From positions 1-64,000 of the forward strand of contig NZ_BSSE01000019.1 in the NCBI RefSeq assembly GCF_030268965.1: DNA of 64,000 nucleotides, given 5' to 3'. The DNA is from Microtetraspora sp. NBRC 16547. Lineage in GTDB: Bacteria > Actinomycetota > Actinomycetes > Streptosporangiales > Streptosporangiaceae. The position numbers and the translations under genes were made by a program. The notes under the pieces were generated by a model. The model was given only the letters and a program-made list of their open reading frames with translations. It had not been told where the DNA came from and searched no databases. This document shows positions 1-7,623 of the stretch, piece by piece (the stretch's first letter is position 1; every line of letters starts with the position of its first letter).

Positions 1-117
1 TACGGCGGTTATAGCGGTAGGGAAACACCCGGTTACATTCCGAACCCGGAAGTTAAGCCTTCCAGCGCCGATGGTACTGCACTGGGGACGGTGTGGGAGA
101 GTAGGACGCCGCCGGAC
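1..117 (+). rRNA. rrf: 5S ribosomal RNA
   Basis: The stretch carries the conserved 5S core, including the segment around 40-60 with CCGAACCCGGAAG and the 3' segment GGGAGAGTAGGACGCCGCC. The ends form helix I: bases 3-8 pair exactly with 109-114. The first one or two bases may lie outside the window. It is the last gene of an rRNA operon that enters from the left. The length is right for a full actinobacterial 5S RNA. Confidence 0.95.
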
Positions 118-131
118 AATTTTTGTGAGGG

Positions 132-158
132 AGGGTCACCCGTTTTTGGGGTGGCCCT
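132..158 (+). terminator. rRNA operon terminator
   Basis: A 10-bp stem (132-141 with 149-158, one G-U pair) with a T-rich loop follows the 5S gene by 15 nt. T-rich sequence follows on the plus strand. It fits an intrinsic terminator for the rRNA operon. Confidence 0.75.
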
Positions 159-775
159 TTCTCTGTTTTCTGGGGTTGTTTTCTTTGTTTGTGGGGGTTC
201 CGGGTGCCGGGCCCCCTTTTTTGTTGCCCGTGGCTGGGGTGTGGTGCCGCTGGTTCTGGGGCGGGGTTTTCCGGGCCGGTAGCTAGTGGTTTGTGGCCTG
301 CTGGCTGGTGCTGTGGGCTGTGTCAGGGCTGCGGGGTTATGGGTGGGGTCGGATTCGCTTGTGCCGGCTGTGGTGTGGGTGTTTTGAGGGGTTCCGTGGT
401 GGGGCCTCTTTTTGGTTTTCCGGGTTGGTTTGGGTGCTTTCCGGAGTTCGCTTGCGGGTGGAGGCAGGGGTGCGGCGGGAGAGTGTGGCGCGGAGGCGGG
501 GGGTTGTGGAGGCCGGCGTAGGACCGTGCCAGCAACCACCGCGCCCGCGATGGCCGCGATCAGCGGCTCGTTGGAGGCCCGCTATCACGGCCGGCCGGAA
601 CAACCCCCCGTCGTAGCGCCTACGGACACCAGCCAGTTCATGGGGCCTACGGACACCAGCCAGCTGACGACCCGGCCTGTCCGAGTCGCCAGCTACGCCC
701 TTCGGCCCACTCCTGGAACAGGCTGTAGCCGAGGGCTTCCAGTAGCCATCGCCAACTGAGCAGGCGTCGGCGCAC
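159..775. other. gene-free G/T-skewed region
   Basis: No convincing gene was found. From about 160 to 530 the plus strand is strongly G- and T-rich and almost devoid of A in places, so reading frames on the other strand give proline- and threonine-rich low-complexity products. At 618-636 and 645-663 a 19-bp sequence is repeated exactly with a 27-bp period. The part from 530 to 760 looks like mixed, decayed sequence whose source I do not recognise. Confidence 0.6.
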
Positions 776-907
776 GGCTGGACGTTGCTGTTCCCCAACC
801 GGCATCCCTATGCGGGGGGAGATCAGCACTACGCCACCTATCTTGAGGACGGGTACGGCTTCGAGGTTGAACTCGTCGCCACCGGCACGGGACCGACACC
901 CGCCTGA
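776..907 (+). pseudogene. VOC/glyoxalase-family C-terminal remnant
   Basis: Frame 776-904 encodes 43 residues, from GWTLLFPNRHPYAGGDQHY to YLEDGYGFEVELVA, ending with TGA at 905-907. This matches the last strand of VOC (vicinal oxygen chelate) proteins, including the His and the metal-binding Glu of the closing GFEVELVA motif. A stop lies in frame just upstream (743-745), and the first 80-100 residues of the family are absent. I read it as the tail of a deleted gene between the rRNA operon and folC. Confidence 0.55.
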
Positions 908-1093
908 ACCGATCTGACGCTGGAATGGGCCCATTCGAGCACATTCCAGGGCCGGTGTCGCTGATGCTTCAACTCCTGGCACTATCTCCCTGGCCGTCAT
1001 TTTCACGTCGCGGTTCTGTCGTCGAATTCGTGCGGCTTTGGGCGCGTCGTCCTCGGGGACGGTGGTCATCCGGGCTGACAGTAAGGTTGATGC

Positions 1094-2407
1094 GTGGAGT
1101 ATCGAGAGGTCGAACAGGCCATCATGCGCAGGGGAGTCGAGTGGGATTTCACGCCCACCCTCGACCGGATCATCGCCCTGGTGGAGCTGCTCGGTGACCC
1201 TCACAAGGCATACCCGATCATTCATGTGGCCGGGACGAATGGCAAGACCAGCACCGCGCGCATGATCGAGGCGCTGCTACGGGAGCGCAATCTTCGGGTC
1301 GGCAGGTTCACCAGTCCCCACCTGAACTCCATGCGCGAGCGCATCAGCGTCGACGGCGAGCCCCTCTCGGAGGAGCGGTTCACCGAGGTTTACGAGGACA
1401 TCGCGCCCTATCTCGAGATCATCGACGCCAAGGTCGGGAAGCTCAGCTTCTTCGAGGTCCTCACCGGAATGGGCTTCGCCGCCTTCGCGGACACTCCGGT
1501 GGACGTCGCCGTGATCGAGACCGGCATGGGCGGGACCTGGGATGCCACCAACGTCGCCGACGGCGCGGTGTCGGTGATCACGCCGATCTCGCTGGACCAC
1601 ACGGACTATCTCGGCCCGGACATCGAGACGATCGCCGGGGAGAAGGCCGGCATCATCAAGGCCGATGCGACGGTCATACTCTCGCAGCAGCCGCTGGAGG
1701 CGGCGGAGGTCCTGATGCGTCGGGCCGTGGAGATGGGCGCGACGGTCGCACGGGAGGGCCTGGAGTACGGGGTCCTCCACCGTGAGCTCGGCATGGGCGG
1801 CCAGCTGCTCCAGCTGAAGGGCCTGAAGGGCGTCTACGAGGAGGTCTTCCTGCCTCTGTACGGCGCGCACCAGGCGAGCAACGCGGCGAGCGCGCTAGCC
1901 GCCGTGGAAGCCCTGAGCGCCGGCGACGAGCCGCTCGGTGACGATCTCGTCCGACAGGCGTTCGCGCGGGTGACGAGTCCGGGCCGGCTCGAGGTGGTCC
2001 GTGGAGGGCCGACGGTGGTTCTCGACGCCGCGCACAACCCCGGCGGCATGGAGGCGACCGTCGACGCGATCTCGGAGTCCTTCGGCTTCACCCGGCTCAT
2101 CGCCGTGGTCGCCGTCATGGCCGACAAGGACGTCGACACGATCCTGGAGCTCCTCGAGCCCATCGTCGAGGAGATCGTCGTGACGAGGAACACCTCGCCC
2201 CGGTCCATGTCGCCTGAGGATCTCGCGGAGAAGGCGGAGAGCGTCTTCGGGGCCGAGCGGGTCCACGAGGTGGCCCGGCTCGACGACGCGATCGACCTCG
2301 CGGTCGGTCTGGCGGACCAGGGCGACGAGTTCGGCTCCGGCGTGCTGATCACCGGTTCGGTCGTCACCGCCGGCGACGCCCGGATCCTGCTGAAGGCGGA
2401 CCGATGA
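1094..2407 (+). CDS. folC: folylpolyglutamate synthase / dihydrofolate synthase
   Basis: FolC is a Mur-ligase-family enzyme of the cytoplasm. It joins glutamate to dihydropteroate or folates, making folate polyglutamates. The P-loop AGTNGKTS is at residues 46-53. The Mur central domain (METGMGGTWDATN-like region, LDHTDYLG) and the C-terminal ligase domain with DAAHNPGG are present, and 437 residues is the usual size. The GTG start at 1094 is preceded by TAAGGT at 1082-1087, which fits a leaderless mRNA; the next ATG (1124) would remove conserved N-terminal residues. The stop overlaps the next gene (ATGA). In other actinomycetes valS usually precedes folC; here an rRNA operon does. Confidence 0.95.
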   Translation: MEYREVEQAIMRRGVEWDFTPTLDRIIALVELLGDPHKAYPIIHVAGTNGKTSTARMIEALLRERNLRVGRFTSPHLNSMRERISVDGEPLSEERFTEVYEDIAPYLEIIDAKVGKLSFFEVLTGMGFAAFADTPVDVAVIETGMGGTWDATNVADGAVSVITPISLDHTDYLGPDIETIAGEKAGIIKADATVILSQQPLEAAEVLMRRAVEMGATVAREGLEYGVLHRELGMGGQLLQLKGLKGVYEEVFLPLYGAHQASNAASALAAVEALSAGDEPLGDDLVRQAFARVTSPGRLEVVRGGPTVVLDAAHNPGGMEATVDAISESFGFTRLIAVVAVMADKDVDTILELLEPIVEEIVVTRNTSPRSMSPEDLAEKAESVFGAERVHEVARLDDAIDLAVGLADQGDEFGSGVLITGSVVTAGDARILLKADR

Positions 2408-2766
2408 GCAGCGCGCATGGTGAGGGCAAGTTCGAGGTGACCCCGGGAATGCGGCGTCTCGGTGCCAGCGTGCTGGGCATGGAGGCCATCGTCGTCGCAC
2501 TGTTCACCCCGGTCGCCATCGCGGTGGCGCACGTCGACACCACCGTTGCCGTGACCGTCGGCATCGGGCTGGCCATACTGTGCGTGCTGGCCGCGGGCAT
2601 GCTGAAGCGGCCCTCCGGCTACATCGCGGGCAGCGTCGTCCAGCTTCTGGCGATCGCCACCGGTTTCCTCGTCCCGACGATGTTCTTCCTCGGCGTGATC
2701 TTCACCGCGCTATGGATAACAGCGATATTCGTCGCTCGCCGTGTCGAAGGTGCGACGAAGCGCTAA
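2404..2766 (+). CDS. DUF4233 membrane protein
   Basis: The product is 120 residues with four hydrophobic segments and a short cytoplasmic head, and no catalytic motif is visible. Its place directly after folC, with a 4-nt ATGA overlap, is that of the DUF4233 family of actinobacteria, so it should be translated by coupling with FolC. The function is unknown. The gene end holds the -10 box of the following gene. Confidence 0.85.
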   Translation: MSSAHGEGKFEVTPGMRRLGASVLGMEAIVVALFTPVAIAVAHVDTTVAVTVGIGLAILCVLAAGMLKRPSGYIAGSVVQLLAIATGFLVPTMFFLGVIFTALWITAIFVARRVEGATKR

Positions 2767-2777
2767 AGTCGGCCAAC

Positions 2778-4301
2778 ATGGCCGTCCCCCCGATTCCGCA
2801 GGCCCGGACCGCCGTGGCGGTTCGTGCCGTACGCGTTCCTCTGTTGCTCGACGTCGTGCTCGGGCTCCTCGTCGCGGTCGCGCTGCCGCTGGCGATCGTC
2901 GCCATTCCGAACACCATCTCCGTGGTGGCCGCGCTGCTGCCGCCGGACGCATCGCAGGTCGCGATGGTGCGGGCGCACGGCCTGGCGCTGCCGGTCATGC
3001 TGCTGGCCGTGCCGCTCGCGGCGGTCGCCGTACGCCGGTTCCGTGCCGCGCCGATACTGGTGGTGGGGCTCACGCTGCTGGCCGCCGCGGACGCCGCGGG
3101 AGGCTACGCGGGGTCGACCTTCGTGGTCGGCGTGCTGCGTGTCCTCCACGGCATCGGCGCGGGCCTGCTGCTGCCCGCGACCCTCGTGGCCGCCTGGGAG
3201 CGTCCGCGGCGCAGGTTCCTGCTGCCGGTCTGGGCGGGGATGCTCGCGGCGAGCCTGGCCGGGGCCCAGGCCCTCGCGTTGTGGCCGCTGGCCAAGGCGA
3301 CTTCCTGGCAGGTCACCCTCCAGCCGTATCCGCTCCTGACCGGTGTCGCGCTGGCGCTCGCCGCCGTGTACCTCGTGCTCTGGATCGTGGCGGGAGACGG
3401 CGCGGACGGCTCCGACGCCGAACGACCGTCGGCGGCGGAGCTCCGCGGTGACCGGGGCAGGCTGACGCGGGCCGCGGTCCTCGCCGCGGGCATAGCGGCC
3501 CTGGCGGTCGGCATGACGTTCGACTGGCCGGCCGTCCTGGCCATCGCCGCGGCTGCCGTCGCGGTGATCGCCGTGCTGGGTCTGTGCGTGGTCACCAGGT
3601 TCGAGGAGCCGGGAGGGCGCACGCTGGCGTTCGCGAGTGTCGCGGTCGGCCTGGTGGTGCTCCCGACGGCCGCGCAGGCCACGTACCTCGAGATGGGCGG
3701 TGTGCGCGGCGGGCCGGGGCTCTCCGGTCTCTGGCTGCCCCTGACGCTGGCCGCCGTGGTGACGGTGGCCAGCGCATATGCCGCGAGTACGGTGGGCGAC
3801 AAGACCGCGGCGAAGCTCGTCGGCGGGGGTCTGGTGGCGATCGTGGCCGCGCTGTGTGCGATCAGGTTGCTCATCCCGACCTCGGTCGGTCTCGTGTTGG
3901 TGGTGCCGTTCTCGCTGCTTGCCGGGGGCGCGGCGGTGGCTCTGGTGGCCGCGCTGCGAACCGTCCGGGTCGGTACGGCGCTGTTCGGCCTGTCGCTCTG
4001 CTTCCCCGCGCTGCTCGGCGGATTCCTGTTGGGAACGGGCGTCCAGCGGTTGAGGATCGACGGCATCCGCAGCTCGGCGGCGGCGCAGCCGACGCTCGTC
4101 GCGGACGCGTTCCTCGACGCGCTGTGGATGTGGGCCCTGGTGGGCGGGTTCATCGTCGTGGGCATCATCGTGATGGCGTCGTGGCTGGGGCGGCGGGAAC
4201 CCGGGGCGGCGCGGCAGAACGCTCAGGTGTTGATCCCGTCCCCCACCCCTTCGCCCGAGGAGATGGGCGCGGGGAGCGGGGAAACCTCCTCAGACCGGTA
4301 A
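2778..4301 (+). CDS. MFS-like multi-pass membrane protein
   Basis: The product is 507 residues of almost continuous hydrophobic helices, about 14 segments, with short basic loops such as AWERPRRRF. It resembles MFS drug-exporter proteins in layout (RVLHGIGAGLLLPATL is a motif-C-like stretch), but the usual motif A is weak, so the substrate cannot be given. The frame is open far upstream into the previous gene. I chose ATG 2778 because TAAAGT (2764-2769) lies 8 nt before it, which fits a leaderless transcript, and because the upstream part overlaps DUF4233. A transporter-like gene at this spot next to ndk suggests a lineage-conserved neighbour. Confidence 0.75.
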   Translation: MAVPPIPQARTAVAVRAVRVPLLLDVVLGLLVAVALPLAIVAIPNTISVVAALLPPDASQVAMVRAHGLALPVMLLAVPLAAVAVRRFRAAPILVVGLTLLAAADAAGGYAGSTFVVGVLRVLHGIGAGLLLPATLVAAWERPRRRFLLPVWAGMLAASLAGAQALALWPLAKATSWQVTLQPYPLLTGVALALAAVYLVLWIVAGDGADGSDAERPSAAELRGDRGRLTRAAVLAAGIAALAVGMTFDWPAVLAIAAAAVAVIAVLGLCVVTRFEEPGGRTLAFASVAVGLVVLPTAAQATYLEMGGVRGGPGLSGLWLPLTLAAVVTVASAYAASTVGDKTAAKLVGGGLVAIVAALCAIRLLIPTSVGLVLVVPFSLLAGGAAVALVAALRTVRVGTALFGLSLCFPALLGGFLLGTGVQRLRIDGIRSSAAAQPTLVADAFLDALWMWALVGGFIVVGIIVMASWLGRREPGAARQNAQVLIPSPTPSPEEMGAGSGETSSDR

Positions 4302-4417
4302 GCTGCGGGTTGCACGGAGCACCCGAGCGAGCGCGGCCATGAGCACGCCTTGCTGCGGAGGGCCGACTTTTCGCAGCCGTCGCCGAGAACGGCTGAAGAT
4401 CAACAGAGGAGATTCTC

Positions 4418-4828
4418 GTGTCGGAGCGCACGCTTGTCCTGATCAAGCCGGACGGTGTCCGTCGTGGCCTCATCGGGGACGTCATCGGCCGCATCGAGCG
4501 CAAGGGCCTCAAGGTCGTGGCGATGGAACTGCGCACTCTTGACGCCGAGACCGCCAAGGCGCACTACGCCGAGCACGCCGAGCGTCCGTTCTTCGGCGAG
4601 CTGGTGGAGTTCATCACGTCCGCGCCGTTGGTCGCGCTCGTCGTGGAAGGTCCCCGGGCCATCGAGGCGTTCCGCGCGCTGGCCGGTCTGACCGACCCGG
4701 TGAAGTCGGCCCCCGGCACGATTCGCGGCGACCACGCTCTGGAGATCGGCGAGAACGTCGTCCACGGGTCCGACTCGCTCGAGTCCGCCGCCCGCGAGAT
4801 CAAGATCTTCTTCCCCGACCGCTTCTGA
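4418..4828 (+). CDS. ndk: nucleoside diphosphate kinase
   Basis: Ndk passes the gamma phosphate from ATP to other nucleoside diphosphates through a phosphohistidine. The active-site motif NVVHGSDS contains the catalytic His near residue 115, and the N-terminal segment [13 protein letters not shown] is diagnostic. At 136 residues the protein has the standard length. The GTG start at 4418 follows the ribosome site AGAGGAG. A strong hairpin terminator ends the unit 14 nt after the stop, so it is the last gene of its transcript. Confidence 0.97.
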   Translation: MSERTLVLIKPDGVRRGLIGDVIGRIERKGLKVVAMELRTLDAETAKAHYAEHAERPFFGELVEFITSAPLVALVVEGPRAIEAFRALAGLTDPVKSAPGTIRGDHALEIGENVVHGSDSLESAAREIKIFFPDRF

Positions 4829-4842
4829 GCGCTCGACCACAG

Positions 4843-4872
4843 GAGAGGCCCCGGCTCAAACCGGGGCCTCTC
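4843..4872 (+). terminator. ndk terminator
   Basis: A perfect 12-bp stem (4843-4854 with 4861-4872), loop CTCAAA, is followed by GTGTTTT. It separates ndk from the mre operon. Confidence 0.9.
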
Positions 4873-5023
4873 GTGTTTTCCCAGGTAGTGACGCTTTTGA
4901 TGGCCCTGGCCGGGAAGATTTTCCCGCTCGCTGAAGGCTCGATGTGCCGGGCCATGGGTACAGCAAGTTACGATTCGAGTGCGATGCGTTATCCCGCAAA
5001 CCACCTGAAAGGCCTTCTTCAGC

Positions 5024-6055
5024 ATGGGGAGCAAGCTGGCATTCCTGGGCCGTGACATGGCGGTTGACCTCGGCACGGCGAACACTCTGATCTACGTCCG
5101 AGGGCGCGGCATCGTTCTCAACGAGCCGTCCGTCGTAGCGATCAACAACTCCACCGGAAAGATCGTCGCGGTGGGGATCGAGGCGAAACGCATGATCGGG
5201 CGAACACCCGGAAACATCATCGCCGTCCGTCCCCTGCGTGACGGGGTGATCGCCGACTTCGACATCACCGAACGCATGCTGAGGTACTTCATCCAGCGCG
5301 TTCACAAGCGCCAGCGCTTCGCCAAGCCGCGCATCATCGTGGCGGTGCCCAGCGGAATCACGGGCGTCGAGCAGCGCGCGGTAAAGGAGGCCGGATATCA
5401 GGCGGGTGCCCGGAAGGTCTACATCGTCGAGGAGCCCATGGCGGCGGCCATCGGCGCGGGCCTTCCCGTTCACGAGCCCACCGGCAACATGGTGGTCGAC
5501 ATCGGCGGCGGCACCACCGAGGTCGCGATCATCTCGATGGGCGGCATCGTCACCTGCCAGTCGATCAGGGTCGGCGGCGACGAGCTGGACCAGGCGGTCG
5601 TGAACTTCGCCAAGAAGGAGTACTCCCTGATGCTCGGCGACCGGACCGCCGAGGAGGTGAAGATCGCCATCGGCTCGGCGTATCACGTCAGCGAGGAGCT
5701 CCATGCCGAGATCCGCGGCCGGGATCTCGTCACCGGACTGCCCAAGACCGTCGTGATCTCGGGAGAGGAGATCCGCCGGGCCACCGCGGAGCAGGTGAAC
5801 GCGATCGTGGACGCCGTCAAGACCACTTTGGACAGGTGCCCGCCGGAACTGTCGGGCGACCTCATGGACCGGGGCATCGCGCTCACCGGTGGCGGGGCCC
5901 TGCTCAAGGGCATGGAAGACCGGCTACGTGACGAGACCGGGATGCCGGTCCATCTCGTGGACAACGCCCTCGACTCCGTCGCTCTCGGCTCCGGCCGATG
6001 CGTGGAGGACTTCGAAGCGCTCCAGCAGGTGTTGGTGCCGGAACCCCGCCACTAA
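5024..6055 (+). CDS. mreB: rod shape-determining protein MreB
   Basis: MreB is the bacterial actin homologue that guides lateral wall synthesis. The phosphate-1 motif [11 protein letters not shown] is near residue 15, the phosphate-2 motif [12 protein letters not shown] is in the middle, and the adenosine motif [10 protein letters not shown] is near the C-terminus. At 343 residues it is full length. The ATG at 5024 has a weak upstream ribosome site (GAAAGG). It is the first gene of a five-gene elongation operon. In sporulating actinomycetes MreB can act mainly in spore-wall synthesis rather than rod elongation. Confidence 0.97.
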   Translation: MGSKLAFLGRDMAVDLGTANTLIYVRGRGIVLNEPSVVAINNSTGKIVAVGIEAKRMIGRTPGNIIAVRPLRDGVIADFDITERMLRYFIQRVHKRQRFAKPRIIVAVPSGITGVEQRAVKEAGYQAGARKVYIVEEPMAAAIGAGLPVHEPTGNMVVDIGGGTTEVAIISMGGIVTCQSIRVGGDELDQAVVNFAKKEYSLMLGDRTAEEVKIAIGSAYHVSEELHAEIRGRDLVTGLPKTVVISGEEIRRATAEQVNAIVDAVKTTLDRCPPELSGDLMDRGIALTGGGALLKGMEDRLRDETGMPVHLVDNALDSVALGSGRCVEDFEALQQVLVPEPRH

Positions 6056-6066
6056 GGGGGCGCGTC

Positions 6067-7101
6067 ATGAGAGATTCCCGCCGCACCCGCCTGATCCTCG
6101 GAATCCTCCTCGCCGCCGCTCTGGTGCTGATCACCGTCGGTCATCGGAGCGGCGACGCGTCCGTCGCCGGGCCGCTGCGGCAGATCGCCTCCTCGGTGTT
6201 CGGCGCGGCGGAGCAGGCGAGCACGAAGGTGACGGAGCCGGTTTCGACATTCTTCTCGATGGTGACCGGCGCCCCGGGCGCCAAGGAGCGCATCGATGGG
6301 CTGAAGAAGGAGAACGCCCAGCTCAGGAGCAGGCTGGCCGCCGCCCAGTTGGACAGGGACAGGTCCAAGCAGCTCGACCGCATGCTCGGTCTGTCCGGTC
6401 TCGGCCACTACCGGGTCGTGCCCGCGCAGGTCATCGCGCGCCGGCACACCCCCGGTCTCGAGGACAACGTGGAGATCGACGTCGGCTCGCGGGACGGCGT
6501 GCGCCGGGACATGACCGTCCTGAACGGCGACGGCCTGGTGGGCCGGGTGATCCGGACCGGGCCGGGAACGTCGACCGTCATCCTTCTCACCGATCCCGGC
6601 TCGTCGGCGGGTGCCCGCCTGGAGGGCGGGCGCGAGCTCGGCGTCGTCAGCGGGCTCGGTGAGAACGGCAAGGACGGCAACCTGATCAGGCTGCGCCTGC
6701 TCGCCTCGACGGTGCCGTTGAAGAAGGGGCGGCGGATCGTCTCCTTCGGTTCGCAGAACGGAACGCCGTATGTGCCGGGTGTGCCCATCGGGGAGATCGA
6801 GCGGGTCCAGATGACGCCGGGGGAGGTGACCCGGACCGCCTATGCCAGGCCGTACGCCGACTTCTCCGCGCTTGACGTCGTGGGCGTCGTGGTCCGGGCC
6901 CCCGATCGCGACCCGCGTGACTCGGTCCTGCCGCAGGAGCCCGGGAGGGGCGTGCCCGGCAAGAAGGACAAAGGCAAGGACCACGGCAAGGACAAGTCCA
7001 AGGACAGATCCACGGGCCAGGCCAAGCGGCGGGACACGACCGGCGACTCGGGGGAGCCGGACCAGGCCGCCACGCCGCACCAGGACGAGGGGAGGGACTG
7101 A
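6067..7101 (+). CDS. mreC: rod shape-determining protein MreC
   Basis: MreC spans the membrane once and organises the elongasome from outside. A basic N-terminus and one helix (about residues 8-26) are followed by a coiled coil (RIDGLKKENAQLRSRL, about 75-110) and the two small beta barrels of the family. The last 50 residues are a charged, Lys/Asp-rich tail (coded from about 6955) that is longer than in many homologues and probably disordered. The ATG at 6067, after AAGGGGG, is preferred over an upstream in-frame start inside mreB. Confidence 0.95.
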   Translation: MRDSRRTRLILGILLAAALVLITVGHRSGDASVAGPLRQIASSVFGAAEQASTKVTEPVSTFFSMVTGAPGAKERIDGLKKENAQLRSRLAAAQLDRDRSKQLDRMLGLSGLGHYRVVPAQVIARRHTPGLEDNVEIDVGSRDGVRRDMTVLNGDGLVGRVIRTGPGTSTVILLTDPGSSAGARLEGGRELGVVSGLGENGKDGNLIRLRLLASTVPLKKGRRIVSFGSQNGTPYVPGVPIGEIERVQMTPGEVTRTAYARPYADFSALDVVGVVVRAPDRDPRDSVLPQEPGRGVPGKKDKGKDHGKDKSKDRSTGQAKRRDTTGDSGEPDQAATPHQDEGRD

Positions 7102-7106
7102 TCGGC

Positions 7107-7610
7107 ATGGCGCGTAACCTGCTCGCCGCGTTGCTCCTTTTCGTCGCCCTGGTCGTGCAGGTGACGGTGTTGAACCGGCTGCCGGTCAAGGTGGTCCCCG
7201 ACCTGGTCCTGCTGGTCGTGATCGTCCTGGCCGCGATGCGAGGCCCGCTCGATGGCGCGGTCATCGGTTTCTGCGCGGGCCTCGCGGCCGACATCCTGCC
7301 GCCCGCGGGAGAGTTGCTGGGACAGTACGCCCTGGTCATGTGCCTCACCGGCTTCGTGGCGGGGAGGCTGGCCGCGCACGCGCCGCTGTTCGCCACGCTG
7401 GTGTGCGCGGTTCTCGCTCCGGCTCTCACGGTGGGAGTCAGGGCCCTGGTCGCGGACGACGGTGTCGGCTGGACCTACCTGCGAACGGTGTGGCCCTGGG
7501 TGGCGCTGTGCAATCTGATCGCCGCCCCGGTTGTGTTGTGGGCGGTGCGGCGTCTCCTCCGCGAACGGCGACGGCAGACCGTACTGGTGCCCAGCTGGAG
7601 ACGGATATGA
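7107..7610 (+). CDS. mreD: rod shape-determining protein MreD
   Basis: MreD is a small integral membrane protein of the elongation complex. The product is 167 residues with five or six predicted helices and the opening pattern ARNLLAALLLFVALVVQVTVL typical of actinobacterial MreD. It begins 5 nt after mreC and ends 13 nt before mrdA. Sequence conservation in the family is low, so the call rests on size, topology and position. Confidence 0.92.
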   Translation: MARNLLAALLLFVALVVQVTVLNRLPVKVVPDLVLLVVIVLAAMRGPLDGAVIGFCAGLAADILPPAGELLGQYALVMCLTGFVAGRLAAHAPLFATLVCAVLAPALTVGVRALVADDGVGWTYLRTVWPWVALCNLIAAPVVLWAVRRLLRERRRQTVLVPSWRRI

Positions 7611-7623
7611 GCGAGGGGGTCGC

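Noticed and set aside
33-539. Proline/threonine-rich frame of 168 codons on the minus strand
   Set aside because: It runs through the 5S gene and terminator and its composition follows from the G/T skew of the plus strand; there is no start signal and no family pattern.
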